DNA of 64,000 nt, from the NCBI GenBank assembly GCA_034401135.1, contig JAWZSP010000006.1, positions 3,658,001 to 3,722,000 on the forward strand, written 5' to 3'. Positions 11,415 through 24,450 of the stretch are shown here, one piece after another. The notes beneath the pieces were generated by a model, which was not told where the DNA came from, did not search any database, and worked only from the letters and a program-made list of their open reading frames with translations. Each line of letters starts with the position of its first letter. Position 1 is the first letter of the stretch. Source of the DNA: Volutella citrinella (taxonomy: Eukaryota; Ascomycota; Sordariomycetes; Hypocreales; Nectriaceae). The position numbers were made by a program, and so were the translations under genes.

Positions 11415-12742
11415 TCACCTGCATCTCGTGTCCGAACTGCCAGCGGTGAAGCAGCTGTGGTCGAGGCCCGGGGAAGTCCGCATCAGGAGATTCATGACGG
11501 TTTCATCTGTCGCAGAGCCAGTCGGTACGGATGCGATATATGGGTGTAACGTACGTGCCTGGCCTTTTGTGTGCGGCAATGCACATTATAGGTTGTGTAA
11601 CAGACAAGTCCAGTGTCCATTTTGAGTACCTCGCTGCTTGTCATAGCAGAAACCGGAAGCAACCCAATCCAATCCATTCCCGTGCTGTGCTGGCATCAAT
11701 GGCTCGGCCGAGAGTGTGCCTCTGCAGCTCCAGTGGGAGTTTCCTCATGCTGTGCAGAGGCCGTGCTCTGTGCTGTGCTCCTCAGAGATGGCAGTGACTG
11801 GTATGTAATGGAATGTAGTCACCGAGGACGCAACACACACATCCTGTCATGGCACCATGTTCCTGTCCCTTGTTCATCCCACCCTGGCCCCCCCGCGAAC
11901 GAGACTGGCGCCCTGGCACTTCTGGCTGCAGATTTGCGCCTCACACACGTCAACAGCTAATAGCATTTACGAATAGGAGCAGCCATTCTCCCCATCCCGT
12001 CTGATCGCCGCCGAGGTTCCCGACGCCCCGGGGGTATCAATTCTCCAGGCGACGACCCTAATGTGCAACGCGGCGTGGTGAACTGACCGGTACGACGCAG
12101 GCAGCGGCTGTCTCCCGATTCATATCGGTATGGCATGGCAGGCGAGACAAGGTGAGGCCAGGTGAGGCGAGGGCGATACGTAAAGAAAGCATGAGGCAAT
12201 CCTATCTGTCATCATGGCGAGAAGGCGAGAGGGAAGAGAGATTGCTCCGGGAGAGGCACACGTAGAACAATTGCAACTGTGAATGTCTCCTGGCCTCACC
12301 AGCCCGCAAAATTGCAGCACCCACTCCCGGACGCACGCACGCACCTGCGCTGCGATGCAGTGCAGGACACCGTTGTTGCTGGTGCTGCCCTTCCGCCGGA
12401 AGCTGTCCGTGATGGAGATGCATGCTCCTCCCCGTCCCCCCATCATGTGCCCACCACAAACCAAACCGACGCCCATGTATCCCCACCCCCGTACGCAGCT
12501 TAAAGCCCCGAAGGCACCGAGTACCGCGCTAACAGCAAGCCCTCCACTGCCCCGAAATTTGGACGGCTCTTGCCCCCCTTCCTGCTTCCCCAGTGCAGGC
12601 CCCTCTGCTCCCACTGACTGGCTGGCTGGGCCTGTCTTTGCCTTTGTGGGCGGTGTTCTGGACTCGCAACTGGGGGCGGCCCTTGCCCTGCCTTGCTTGT
12701 ATTTGCTTTGCTCTGCCTTGTCTCCGGCATCTGGAGTTTGTA

Positions 12743-12822
12743 GGTACTAGAGGTACCACAGGCTGGGAGCAGTAGCGAGGTACCTCCCTGCGGCAACGGT
12801 ACTGTACCACTGCCCCAGGTAC
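12743..12822. promoter_or_regulatory. cluster of five GGTAC/GGTACC motifs
   Basis: Within 80 bases: GGTAC at 12743, GGTACC at 12752, AGGTACCT at about 12778-12785, GGTACTGTACC at 12799-12809 and GGTAC at 12818. Such density is unlikely by chance. It lies about 0.6 kb upstream of the PDK start. The function is unknown. Confidence 0.4.
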
Positions 12823-12904
12823 TGATGGGCATCATCCATTGCTCATCAGCCGAACCCTCCCGCACCTGACTGACGGAACTGCTAATGGTCCATCGGACTC
12901 ATCC

Positions 12905-12958
12905 TCGTCTCGTTTTCCCCTTCCTTTTCCTCCCTCTCCCTCCCTCTCCCTCCTCACG
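12905..12958 (+). repeat. pyrimidine tract with CCTCCCTCT repeats
   Basis: Nearly pure C/T sequence with short CCTCCCTCTCC-type tandem units, about 0.45 kb before the PDK start. C/T-rich tracts are common in promoters and leaders of highly transcribed fungal genes. Confidence 0.55.
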
Positions 12959-13398
12959 CGACCGTATTCTTTTTTGGCCTCTGCTGTCGCCGCTGGTGCT
13001 TCGTCCTTGCTGCCGCTTGCCGTTGTCCTCGCGCCGGTGCTCGCTCGCTTGCTTGCTTTCGGTGCCGCCCACCCATGCGCCGGACTTCCTCGGCTTCTTC
13101 CATCCCAACTCATCCCGCGGGGCTGCTGCCGCCGTCTCGCTCGATAGCTCGCCCACACTTCCCACGGGCCTTGACTCATACCACCAACATCGCCCGCCTG
13201 GGAATACGCGCACGCGACTCTCCTCTCTGCTTCAATTCTCCGCCTGTCCTTCAATGACGGCGTCGTGAGTGCATTACCGGCTGCATTTCTCTCTGGCGCG
13301 ACACCCAGTCTACAGTCCGCCCGCCTCCTCCGCCGTCTCCGCCGCCTCCCTCCGTCCGAGTCACCCTCTCCCCTCCGAACCGCCGCCTCTCGCCCATC

Positions 13399-14943
13399 AT
13401 GTCGTGGAAGGCCTCAGAGCGTCTGATGGACACCATCAGGCATTATGCCAGGTTCCCTGCCACTGGCGTCAGCTTGCGCCAGATGGTGCAGTTTGGCGAA
13501 AAGCCCTCGGTTGGTGAGTCTTCGCCGTCCTCGCCGGTCCTTTTCAGTTCAGTTGCTGACCCCGATGCGTCCGCCAGGTACCCTGTTCCGTGCTTCCCAG
13601 TTCCTTGCCGAGGAGCTGCCAATTCGCCTTGCCCACCGAGTGCAAGAGCTGGACGAGCTCCCCGATGGCCTCAATGAAATGCCCTCGGTCATCAAGGTCA
13701 AGGACTGGTACGCCCAGTCATTCGAGGTATGCGCCGCGCCCTACCACCTTTCACTGGCTTGCCAATTGCCAATCCTGTCCTTCATTCTGGGGCCTAGGAC
13801 TCAATTAACTCTTCTTGCGCAGGAAATCACCCAGCTGCCGCGGCCAGTGCTCCCGTCAGACATCCGTTCCCGCCTCATGAAGCCCGCAAAGTTCGCAAAC
13901 CGACAAACTCTAAGACTTTCCGCAGCAACACCGAATCCTTCAATCGACGAGGGCGACCCATCCGGATGGGGAGGTATCCAGACCAATTGCAACGGCAATG
14001 GTAATGGCAAGTCCAAGGCTGTGGCTCGTCGATACTTTGCCGTCGTTGATGACACCGGCGACTGGCCCGCCGATCTTCACCTGTATAACCAACGGTTCGC
14101 ACAGACCCTGCACCACATCAAGCGCCGCCACGATGGCGTCGTCACAACCATGGCGCAAGGAATTCTAGAGTACAAGCGCCGTCGCCAGCGCATGCAGATC
14201 GACAGCACCATTCAGTCCTTCCTCGACCGTTTCTACATGTCCCGCATTGGCATCCGCATGCTCATCGGCCAGCACATTGCTCTGACCGATCAGAGCCATC
14301 ATCGCGACCCCACCTATGTCGGCATAATCTGCACCAAGACGAATGTTCAGGATCTCGCTCAGGAGGCCATTGAAAACGCCCGTTTCGTCTGCGAGGATCA
14401 CTACGGCCTATTCGAAGCCCCGAAAATCCAGCTCGTTTGTAACCCTAACCTCAATTTCATGTACGTCCCCGGCCATCTGTCCCACATGCTCTTCGAGACT
14501 CTCAAGAACTCCCTGCGAGCTGTCGTCGAGACGCATGGCATGGACAAACAGGCCTTCCCCGTCACAAAGGTCATCGTCGCCGAAGGCAAGGAGGACATCA
14601 CTATCAAGATTACCGATGAGGGCGGCGGCATCCCCCGCAGTGCCATCCCCCTCGTCTGGACATACATGTACACCACCGTCGATCGCACTCCCAACTTGGA
14701 CCCGGACTTTGACAAGAATGACTTCAAAGCCCCCATGGCTGGCTTTGGCTATGGCCTACCTATCTCGCGCCTCTACGCGCGATACTTTGGGGGTGACTTG
14801 AAGCTCATCAGCATGGAAGGGTAAGATTCAGCTACTAGCCCCCAGCGCCTTGCATTTTGCTAACGCATATTATCTACAGCTACGGCACCGACGTGTACCT
14901 GCACCTCAACCGACTTTCCTCCTCGTCTGAGCCGTTGCAATAG
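13399..14943 (+). CDS. pyruvate dehydrogenase kinase (mitochondrial)
   Basis: Mitochondrial protein kinase of the PDK/BCKDK family, which phosphorylates the E1-alpha subunit and switches off pyruvate dehydrogenase. 441 residues; exons 13399-13513, 13578-13726, 13823-14820 and 14880-14943. The N-terminal helical BCDHK_Adom3 domain includes RFYMSRIGIRMLIGQH near residues 224-239 and the RRHDGVVTTMAQG segment near 189-201. The C-terminal GHKL ATPase domain shows the N-box (ETLKNSLRAVVE, 312-323), DEGGGIP near 353-359 and GFGYGLPISRLYARYFGG near 396-412. An Asn/Gly-rich insertion (about residues 120-153) precedes the conserved core. Intron 2 is 96 nt, in frame and free of stops. No obvious cleavable presequence is visible, although the first 20 residues are basic and amphipathic. 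Equivalent to yeast Pkp1/Pkp2; which one was not decided. Confidence 0.93.
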
Positions 14944-15907
14944 CAATTATACACCGCCCCCACATCAAGTCCACTAACCTTACGCAATCGACTCAAAGAT
15001 CGGCGGGAGATCTCGGAGCGGAAGCAGGTTGGCGATGCAGAGGCGGTGGTGAATGCGCCCCCCCAGAAGAGCTTCAGCGGCCATTCAGAAGTGTGATTTT
15101 CGAAGAGAGTCCCAACTTGACCGGAAGTCTAAACCTGACAGGATATCAGTCGCAAATGAAATTGGGAACGATGGGCATAAACAGAAGCTTGGTTGTTTAT
15201 ACACCTATTAGAGCATGGTTCCAGACTTTGCTCGATTATATAACAAGAGGAGGGAGATTGATCATGGGGCGAGGCAGAACCTGAAGGATTGGGACGCACA
15301 TACCCAGACGGGTTTCTAGATGATGGCAGCACTTATACCACGACACAGCCACGGATCTGCCGGGAATCGATCTCCGAGAAAGGGGAAAGAAACAACAGAC
15401 GCGGACTTGTACAAGTACGTGATCAAACAGATGTGGGAAGGGGAGGGTCGCGGCCCATAGCAGGCGCCCAAAAAATTATAACAGCGGAGTTTGTCTCGAC
15501 AGTTGACAAGCTTGGCCGGTGGAAGAGGCGTGTATGATGGGAATTGAAGGTTCTATTGCATTGATTGGATTGGCATCGGAATTGGACGGGCGGCGGCTCT
15601 TGTTGTCAGCAAGCATGCATGCATGTATGTACATGGGAAGAAAAATTAGCTTCAAACCCGGAGTCAGGTTTTCGCTGGGTCGGAAATATCATTGCACTTT
15701 ATTTTGTTCACCTAATCTGGCCTCATCGCTCTCTTTGTTGTGCCCTCGAGACCTGCAGTCGCTAACACCCGCTTCCAAATCAGCATGAGCAAAACGGCCG
15801 GTCATGTAGCAACGATGCTGAGCCAGCCAACTTGCGCCAAATTCCCCATCATTTGCCTGCTAGCCTCCAGGTGAGCGTCCCGGTTGCTGTGAGCTCTCCC
15901 CCTCCGT
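14944..15907. other. convergent intergenic region
   Basis: 3' flanks of PDK (+) and the Stc1-domain gene (-). A short ATGCATGC/ATGTATGT run lies at about 15611-15634. No coding sequence recognised. Confidence 0.5.
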
Positions 15908-17509
15908 TTAGTAGTCCGAATCATCAGAGTCGCAATAATTCGCTGCATCGGCGTCCAAGTCTATGCTATACTTCTGGGCATGCTTGAATGCCGGCTGCTT
16001 CTTCACTTCCGACTGAGGAATACGCATCTGTATCCCACACCTGGTCAGCTTTTGTTGTATGTCCCAGCAATCGATTGTGTGCTCACCTCACTAGCCTTGG
16101 GCCATTTCCCGTTGCCACGGGTTTTCAGCTGAGAGACAGGAGTCATGTCCCAGTCACCCTGGATCTTGGGGCTGCTTGCTGCGTTATCGTCGCTCTGGGA
16201 TGTGGCGGAAGACTCGCTGGAGACGACTGTTGGGTCTTTGTTTCTCCGATGCGGCGTGCCAGACTTGTCCCATGCGGTGAAGGAAATACGGCGAGCGGCT
16301 TGGGCCTCCTCTCTTTCGTCGCGCACAGTTGTCGCAGTCGAGACACTTGCGTAAGACCTTTGCGAATCCGAATCGGCTGAACGGCTCGGAAAGGCAGCTC
16401 GCTGTTGTCCAGGGAGAGTGCGACGGGGACCGTCGTTCATTCTCAGGGACGTAAAGGAGGCTGCACCGCTCGTCCCTGAGCCAGTATCAGAAGAGCCCGC
16501 GGCTGAGGAGTCTGCCTCTCCCTTTATGGCCAGCTCTTCCATTTGCCGCTGCAGATGTGGCGGCATTGTTGATGTATCAACAGCCTGCGGCTTTTTTCCA
16601 CCAGTCGCTGAGGCAGCACACGTTGAAGCAGCCTCGAGCCCTAAGAAAGCCAGATGGGGAGGCATGGTGCTTGAACTCGTCGACTCTCCTGAAACACTCC
16701 CTATTTCAGAAGCCTCACCGGCCTCACTGGAGGTCGCCGAACCCTTGCTCTCTTCTCTCAAGTGCTTGGATACAGATGACGATGAGGATTCCGTTTCCCA
16801 GGGGCCCAAATCCTTGACCCCGAGGGTAGATAGCTGGGTAACAGGAGCCTGGTGACAGCAATAAGTCAGTACTCAGAAGCAACACGCACGGATTAGGGTA
16901 GTACCCTAGGCATGCCATCATCCATGAAAAAGCCGGCGCTTTCAGCGAGATTCTTTTTCCAGTTCAACTCCTGTTCTTCGACTGAAACATGGCCAGTCTG
17001 CAGAGCCGTTGGTGTGACGTTGTATTCCTGTGTTTCAACCCATGCAGTGCATTGCTCGCACAGCTATTCCTCATCAGTTCGTATGGAAACGACTAGAGCC
17101 AGTTTTAACAGAACTCACATATACTTCCTTTCTTAGCGAACTCTTGCTGAACATCTCTCTCGGTTTGATGAGGCTGCAAAGCTCGCAGCGAAACTCATTA
17201 CGAGCCTTGGACGTGTGCTCGATGCATGTCATGCCTGAGCTTGAAGGTTTAACGCCCGACGCCGAGGTCATCGACATCTCGTACAACTTCTGCTGGTTCT
17301 TGGAGAAGGCTTCCCATGGCTTAAATTCTTTGCCAACTTTGCAGCGAAACCTGGAGCGCGTCAGACTGGTGAAAACTGACTATTGGGGATTTACTCACAG
17401 GCCAGGCCTCTCGGTCTGCGCTTTGCTATCACAGAAATGTTAGAGATGTGTAGAGGGCCAAGGAGTCGTCGTCTTACAAGTTGAACCCTCCTCGATTTTT
17501 GTTCGGCAT
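15908..17509 (-). CDS. Stc1-domain protein
   Basis: Predicted 443-residue protein from six exons: 17509-17478, 17425-17399, 17350-17119, 17063-16905, 16848-16087 and 16027-15908. All five introns are 48-59 nt. The Stc1 domain spans about residues 20-125: FRCKVGKEFKPWEAFSKNQ, then GMTCIEHT, then FRCELCSLIKPREMFSK, then LCEQCTAWVETQE and HVSVEEQE, with repeated zinc-ligand Cys/His spacing. In fission yeast Stc1 links the RNAi effector complex to the histone H3K9 methyltransferase complex. Here the domain is followed by a long Ser-rich disordered tail and an acidic C-terminus (CDSDDSDY). The domain pattern is convincing; whether this is the functional equivalent of yeast Stc1 is not known, since filamentous fungi hold several Stc1-domain proteins. 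The donor of intron 4 (GTACTA, at 16904) is the weakest splice call. Confidence 0.82.
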
Positions 17510-19320
17510 CTTGTTCCTCAGTTGGCGGAGATGTGGTTGAGGTTTTCTCTGTGATCGATGCTCCAAAGATCTGGTCGTAGAGAGATATGGAGGTTAAAAC
17601 GTTGTCGATTTTACCCCACTCCGTTTGGGGGTCTCGGAAGTAGGGAAGGTCGTGGTTTCACCTGTTCCTTCCGTAAGGGATAAGTTGGCACTGTTTGCCA
17701 GCTGGCAATCGGCCCCTGGCTTGGGAGGAACTTCGTTAGGGTCGGAGGTACTGTGCTGCTAGCCGCCAGTACGGGAAGTCATCCAGTGCTATTAGTTCTA
17801 GTAGTGCCCGAGCCGGTGTGGGTGAAGGGAGAGGTTTTTCAGAGCTAATCGTAGAGGAGGAAGACATATAAGTTGTGGCCCAGGCATGCAAACGACGAGG
17901 CTGGTGGTGATTCACACACGATGTTTGCCCGCCTGCGCGGCGAAGCCTCACGTTGTGAAGATGATAGTTCATACCGGGTGCCTCTTATTTTACAATTAAA
18001 TTTGGGGCAAATTATTGGATAGTGTTGGACATTTCTAAAGGCAATCGTCCGTTGGATTTGACGGGTTCTGTTTTCATGGCGTGGCTACACGATGGCCTTT
18101 CAAGTGTTATACCCGTAGCCTGACTATTATATTCAGCGACAAACACATCAACTGCGATTCGCGTGGCACACGTCTCAGTGTTTGCTTGAAATCAGTGAAG
18201 CCCAAACTTCATAGCCCAAAAGCAAATTCATCTGCGAGAGCAGCGAAGAAGGGTTTAGATGGGAATCGAGTGGAAACTTCCTAAAGAGCTTTAGCTCACT
18301 GATGTAGAAAATCATGGAAAATTGCGTAGAGTGAAAGATATTAGAAAGCACCCTAGTTTTAATATCAATCGTCAAATGTCGAATATCTACACACTCTAAC
18401 CGCTATATGATACAAGGCCGGTAGGGACGACGAGAGCTTCTGTCACCATGACACGCAGCACATCACCCATCCACCAACAGCTACTTTTCTCAAGGCTCTT
18501 TGGCTTCCTCATCGTCTCTATACCAGAAATAACCTAGTAGTGATGGCCTTGGTGCGGTATCCAGTTGGACGGTTGGCGACGCACCCGTTACCCTAGACAA
18601 GATTTGCAGTGGATTGTCTGCCTCACCGCCACGAATGACCAGGAAACCGGACCACCGCCTAGTTTAGCTTGCTGCAGTACCCCGGACAGACACCTGGCAC
18701 ACGTCAAGCCCAGCTCGGCCATTCACGGAAACATGGGCGACAGGGAGGATTGGTCGCGTGGGCTTGAGGCCAGGCGAAGGACGGCATGCGAGCAAACTGG
18801 TTCTTTGCGCTGGAGCGGAGCCAGAAGCCCGAGCATTGCTTTAGCGAACGAGCAGGATGCGGAGTGTGCATGTGCCATTCGGTCTGATTGATGGAGGATG
18901 CATCTATACCACCACACTGGGCGAGGTCTATTGGTGTTGCCCGATGTCGATGCGTCAACAGTCGGCGAGTCAGAGACGCAGATGACGGTTCTGACTGCGA
19001 GAGATGGACAAGCGCCCCCAACGTCATGCCATCCTGATGCAAGCCGCCAGAGGACCTCTCTCCGGGACGTATTCGATACCGCGGCTGACAGGATGCAGAC
19101 TGGTCGGATCTGGAAACATTCACCGATAAATGTCAGCGGGTTAGCCCATGCTTGCTTCGTCCTAGGCTGCTCGCAGGTTGGACGTCAAGAACGATGGCCC
19201 ATGATCCATCCACCCGCATCCACAGCGCCCGCCTTGGGCCGGGTCGAACGCCGAATCACGAATCTTGGGAGTATCGGAAAACCCCAGACGCGGATGGGAA
19301 GAGAAACGCCGCGGAGGAGC

Positions 19321-19337
19321 TAGGTAAGGTAAGGTAG
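19321..19337 (+). repeat. GGTAA tandem repeat
   Basis: Sequence TAGGTAAGGTAAGGTAG, about three copies of a 5-bp unit. It is related to the half-site of the palindrome at 11402-11414. Confidence 0.5.
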
Positions 19338-22300
19338 CCACAATGCTACAAGTTACGCGCAAACGATTACGTGGGAAAATGCTGCGGGAGCCAGGGGTTT
19401 GCCACAGATGATGGGATGGTGTTTGAGGCAACTATCGCGTATGAAGCAAACAAGCACGGCAGGCAGCCAAAGCAGTAGAGCCGAGTAATGCGCCATCTGG
19501 GCCTCTCACTGACGCCGTCTTCCGACTTGCTTGGAACGTGCGGCTTGCCGTGACAGTGGGTTTGAGGAAACGCAGTTGCCTGCCAGAACCAGCGGTGGTG
19601 AGCAGATCGAGAGCTCTGCTTGTCGCTGCCTGTCACCGATCATCCCAACCACGCAAGCTAGCAATCATCAATCGCCGCGGCAGCTCGGGGTCGCGAAGGC
19701 AGACTTGGGCTCCAGGCTGCAAATGGCCAGATGTTGCCACATTCGTGCAACACACGCCAGCTCTGGCAGCTTCGGAAGACCAGCAGGGTTCGATTAGGAA
19801 ACTGTTCAGGTTTGCGACAGGGGGCAAGCTTCTCGATTGGCATCGGCCCCGGAATTTTGCAGGCGAAAGCCGATTCTGGTGACGGTTGACCACAGGCCAG
19901 GCTCAATAGTGGCGACTTCCCTCCCACCGCTTGCTAGTGGCGACTGGATGGTTATTATTGAAAGCTAATAATACTGGGCTGGGCCCTTGGCATTTGGTTA
20001 ACATACACCGCTCAAATACGGACGTATGGGAAGGAGCCCGGAAAGGTTCGTTCCCCAAAGGGTCCTGTATGATGGAGGGTGTGCGAAGTTCCGCTAGGAG
20101 GCGGGTGGAGCGTCGGGCCGCTTCCTACCTCGCGCGGCAGTACTACTGGCTCCACAGCGGTTAATTGACGTCTGGCCCGTGGAGGCTGGGCTGTGTGGCC
20201 TGTGAGAGTCAGATTGATGAAGGTGGCGGGTGTTCCGTCCAGGCGGGACGTGCCGCTACACTTGCGAAAAGACACCTGAGGCATTTGACAGAGTGTCTTG
20301 GCCGGCGCAGTCTCCGGAGAAAAATTATGGATACCTTCAATGCGTTGAGGCACAGGCGCGTAGTGGAAAATGCGTGTGGAGAGTGCACCATCGTCCATGA
20401 GCTGACCAGTGAGTTTCCTGGACAACATCAATGCCATGGACATCCAAACAAAACAGACCAAAGAGCACTCTTGGCCGTGGTGATCTACACCACTCAATGA
20501 CTCCAGGAATCGCCACAATACTCACTGAGAACAATGTGTGCCCCCGTTCCATGTCGCAACGCCCCGTCCTGCAAGGGAGCATGTCAAACACCAACTCAGA
20601 ACCTCAATGGCCACGACCACTGCCTGAGCTGTAATTAGGGTCTTGGATCTGGAGAATTCCCCTCCCCCTCCATTTTTCGAATGCCCAACGATGATATCAG
20701 ATTGATGAGGGGTCCAACGCCCCTCTTGCGGCCAAGCCAGCCATGGCCTGAGATTTCTGTTCACGGGCCTCATAAAGATCTTGCATACGAAGCACGTATG
20801 AAGCCGGGCTGCCATCTGTGCGCTCCCGCCACCATTCTCAAGACGCAAAACAGGGAGCTCCTAGTCGCTACCCGGGGACCGCGATGGCTCTTCCGCCACA
20901 TTGCGAGCAATCCGGCCTATCCCACTGGAGGCCGGAGGGAGAGCATTCGCATGATATGCAGGTCCCACACGCTCTCATCCGGCTCCATCGCGATGTGCTA
21001 CTGGTCCCCGTGGTTGGCTACGCCGGCCGTGCATGGCGACTCATGAATCAGGATTGAATTCGTTCCGTTGATCAGGGGCGAGCGTCAATGGGCCGTGCTA
21101 CGACTTACACCTGGAGATACCTTGTGTTCATCCTATGGACGTGCGCGATGACGGCCTGCCCGCTAGCCGGCTTGCGTCAGACGTGAGGCGCTCAAAAGGT
21201 CAAAACTTTGCGCCTCAAAAAAGCAGCGTTGCCGATGGACAGCACCCCGTTCTTCGTACTCAGTCATACGTCGTAGGACGGAAGGACGACGGAGCTGACT
21301 GCACACACAGCACAGAGCCTGACTGGGTAATACCAAAAGCGCAGCTGCCGGTGGTAGAACCTTGGGACATATGGATCGACGACTAGGGCGTCCTGCTGCA
21401 TTGGACGTGGTTTGAAAGCTTCGAGAATCATGCCCCAGCCCACGCTTGATCCCGGCCGACAGGGCACTTGAGCTCGCTTCCGAGTTCTGGCTGAGCAATC
21501 TCCGTCCGTTCTGTTGGGACCATTTCCCCGGCATAGGACTCCACCAGGGTTACATAGCAGAAGCGTCCTCACGGGTGAGTTGAAGAGTGGTGGACATGGC
21601 GATCCAGATCCCGAGGCCAGCAGTACATGGGTTCGGGTGTATCCCTGGCGCTGGACCCAAGTACCGACGGACGACGAGTCTCTAGGCTTGTTCTCACGAT
21701 GGAATGGGAAACCCAAGTCCCAAGGGTACTGGCAAGGTTTGACAGCCCCTGGGACGGCCCCACACGCCGGCCACTGGCACGAGGCACGATGCCAATTTTT
21801 GTTGCTGGTACCGTTTCGACTGGGCACTAAACGGGCGCGGAGGGTATGGGATGGAGCCAATTTCACGCCTCCAAAGTCAAGCTAGAAGGGAAAACAAGCA
21901 CCGGGAAGAGGAAATAGGGGATGGGGGAGTCAGGGCATGAGTCGGATGGCATTTTCTAACGGCGGATGTCCCCGAGGCTTGTATCAATGCATGAACGGCT
22001 ATACAGCACAGTGCAGTATGGCCGCCACCAACCGTGCACTTGCCATCGCTCGTTGTGATACGCACACGTGCGCGCCTGAGGTGTGCCCACCTGCCTTGGT
22101 CAGGCTGTCAGGCACCGTTTTGGCGCCAAGTCATGACCTTGTGCACCAGTTTATGCAGGACCTGCCCACAAATCCTGCACAATTTCGGCCGCCAAGAGCC
22201 CATACACGTGTGCGACCAAGGGACACTGCGTTTCGGGATGGTTCCCATCGCCTGCCACAATCACATCGTCTCATCTCCAAAATGTCGCTTGTACTTTTTG

Positions 22301-24450
22301 ATGTGCATATTTATTGTAGCAGTGATACGATGCGGCCCAGCTATGTATGCAATATTGCGTTGTCGTCGCGCCCGTCTCTTACTCGCTCACCATGTCCTGT
22401 ACTTGCGACAACGTCGAAGGGTATTCGCATGAAATCGTCGGGAGCAGGCCATCGGTATCCCAGTCTCATTATTCTAGGACCGTTATATCGCATTGCCATC
22501 ACGCCCAGTATTCCCGCCCCTTGCCCCTTTTCATCCCAGGTCCCCCGAGCTCCTCCACTGCACAGGGCACGGTCAATGGGCACGGCCGTCGGACAGTGAG
22601 TTTGAGAGGCTAAGCCGAAGGTTTGATTACCAGACCCTGGTGCCCTGGCCGCCCATGGCCGCCATCGAGAACACGCCCCCGGGGGACGCTGGCTTACAAT
22701 GTGCCTAGTAGGCCGGAGGGGCGCCATATTCATGCAACCAAGGTGCTGGCCACAGGCAGGATCGACGGCCTGAGGCCCTGAAGGAAGAGATTCCCGACAA
22801 CGAGGCGTCGACGAGCTAACACTGGCTCTCCTTTCCCAACCCTCTGGACTCCTGGAGCAGTCCGAAACGGCCTTGTGTGAACCGGCCCTTGCGTGTGGCG
22901 CGCGCCCCGGAAACTTGATGGGCGCCTCAAGGTTTCGGCCCGCTTGGCGGCCGTTCGACTGGCTGGCTACCTATAGGCTACGCCGCTACGTGCCGCGTTT
23001 GCGAGAATGGGATGAGTCGCGTCGCAGGCCTGGGGCGCTTTCGGGTTTTGCAGTCCATCGAATGTGATTGCCCTTGCGTCGAAGGTTTGTCCCTCTTCTG
23101 TCGCCTGTAAGCCACTCGTACCAGCATGGTCATGCATGTACGTAGTAATGCGAGCAAGGACGGCAAGCAGCAGCACACTGTCACACTCATTGCCCGCACC
23201 CTGGATATTGCCATTCCCACTGTCATCTCCATCTCCCCGCCGAGTACGAACTGAGGTAGCAGTATTTAATTAATGCCCTCGAAGGCTCGAAGGCCTCCGG
23301 CCCGCCATGCGCCCTCGCCCGCCGCTGAATGGCGCCCTCCAGGGACCCCCAAAATTGCATGCCCCCAGGTCCGCCGTTCTCCAAATTACATCAGTCCCAG
23401 GTTGAAAGAGGAAAAGCAACGGGAAGAAGCACGATGGATGACGGTGCTGCCAGGGCTCTCACGCTACCTTCTGGTTGGTAGCGAGATTGCCCGTTTATCC
23501 AATCTCATATGTTGTCGTCACTCGCGTCTTCACGAATACAGTGACGCCGCCAATCCCAGTGGACAGCGGGGTGTTTGCTACCCGTCACTGACGGAAGGCA
23601 GGATGTTGGACTGCGTTCACAGATTAATCTTGATTCATTTCGTGCAGAGTACGGGGGAGCTCGAGCCTTGCCTGGATCAAGGGTCCAGCGACCCAGCCCT
23701 GGCTTCCAGCTTTGGGTCAAGCTCCCGCTTTCAGCACTTAGCCCAGTGCCAACCCCCCGTGATCTATGTAATTATGCCAAACCGACCTGGGTCTAGGATG
23801 AGCAAAGTACCAGTAATAATTGGAAGCGCGAAGCTGCGTATTCGGTGTGCCTTATGACGCTGTATTGACCCTCTGAGCCCAGCACTGGCTTCCTTTTGTC
23901 CCCCCTCTCCCCTCCACGAGTCTACTGGCCCTTGGCCTAGTACGCACCTGGTGCTCAGCTTCACCTTCTAGATCTGGTCGATTGTGTCTCACCCAAGGTC
24001 TCTGATCATTCCGGGACAGCGAGGAGTTGGAGTGTCCGCAGGCGGGAATTCCTCCGCGTACCTAGACAACGCCTCAACGGATCCGATATTGTTTGGAACT
24101 CACCCTTGGAAGCCCTTGGGGTTTGATGGCATGTAACCAAACAGTACAGCACTGTACCAGATGGATTGTAATGCGCGCTCTCGAGTACGGAGCACTCGTT
24201 CAGACCCTGCCCATGCTCCATAGTCGCCCTGATTTCCCGAGTCGGTGGGCCCGTCCGCTGGCGCTGAATCAAGCCCTTCCGTGGTATTATTCCAGGGCGA
24301 GGTACGTGTTGGATGAGGCGTGTAGCAGTGCGACGATGGCGTACCGCTACTTGTACCTCCATGCTCCTGGGCTGGAAACAGAAGTGGGCAGGTTGGACTC
24401 GCAGCCCACCACAGGCATCCATCCTATAGGCCGCTACGGGGCTGCCAGCC

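Larger units (their letters stand above)
10065..13398. other. long divergent intergenic region (3.3 kb)
   Basis: Lies between divergent genes (coiled-coil protein and PDK). I see no ORF with convincing codon use or motifs. Recognisable content: a 13-bp palindrome at 11402-11414, a cluster of GGTAC motifs at 12743-12822, and a pyrimidine-rich tract at 12905-12958 that passes into a C/T-rich stretch up to the PDK start. This looks like a large promoter with a long C/T-rich leader. Confidence 0.5.

Noticed and set aside
21264..21866. 200-codon minus-strand ORF in the 8.2-kb gap
   Set aside because: Cys/Pro/Arg-rich random-looking translation, competing ORFs on the opposite strand, no domain, no splice context.
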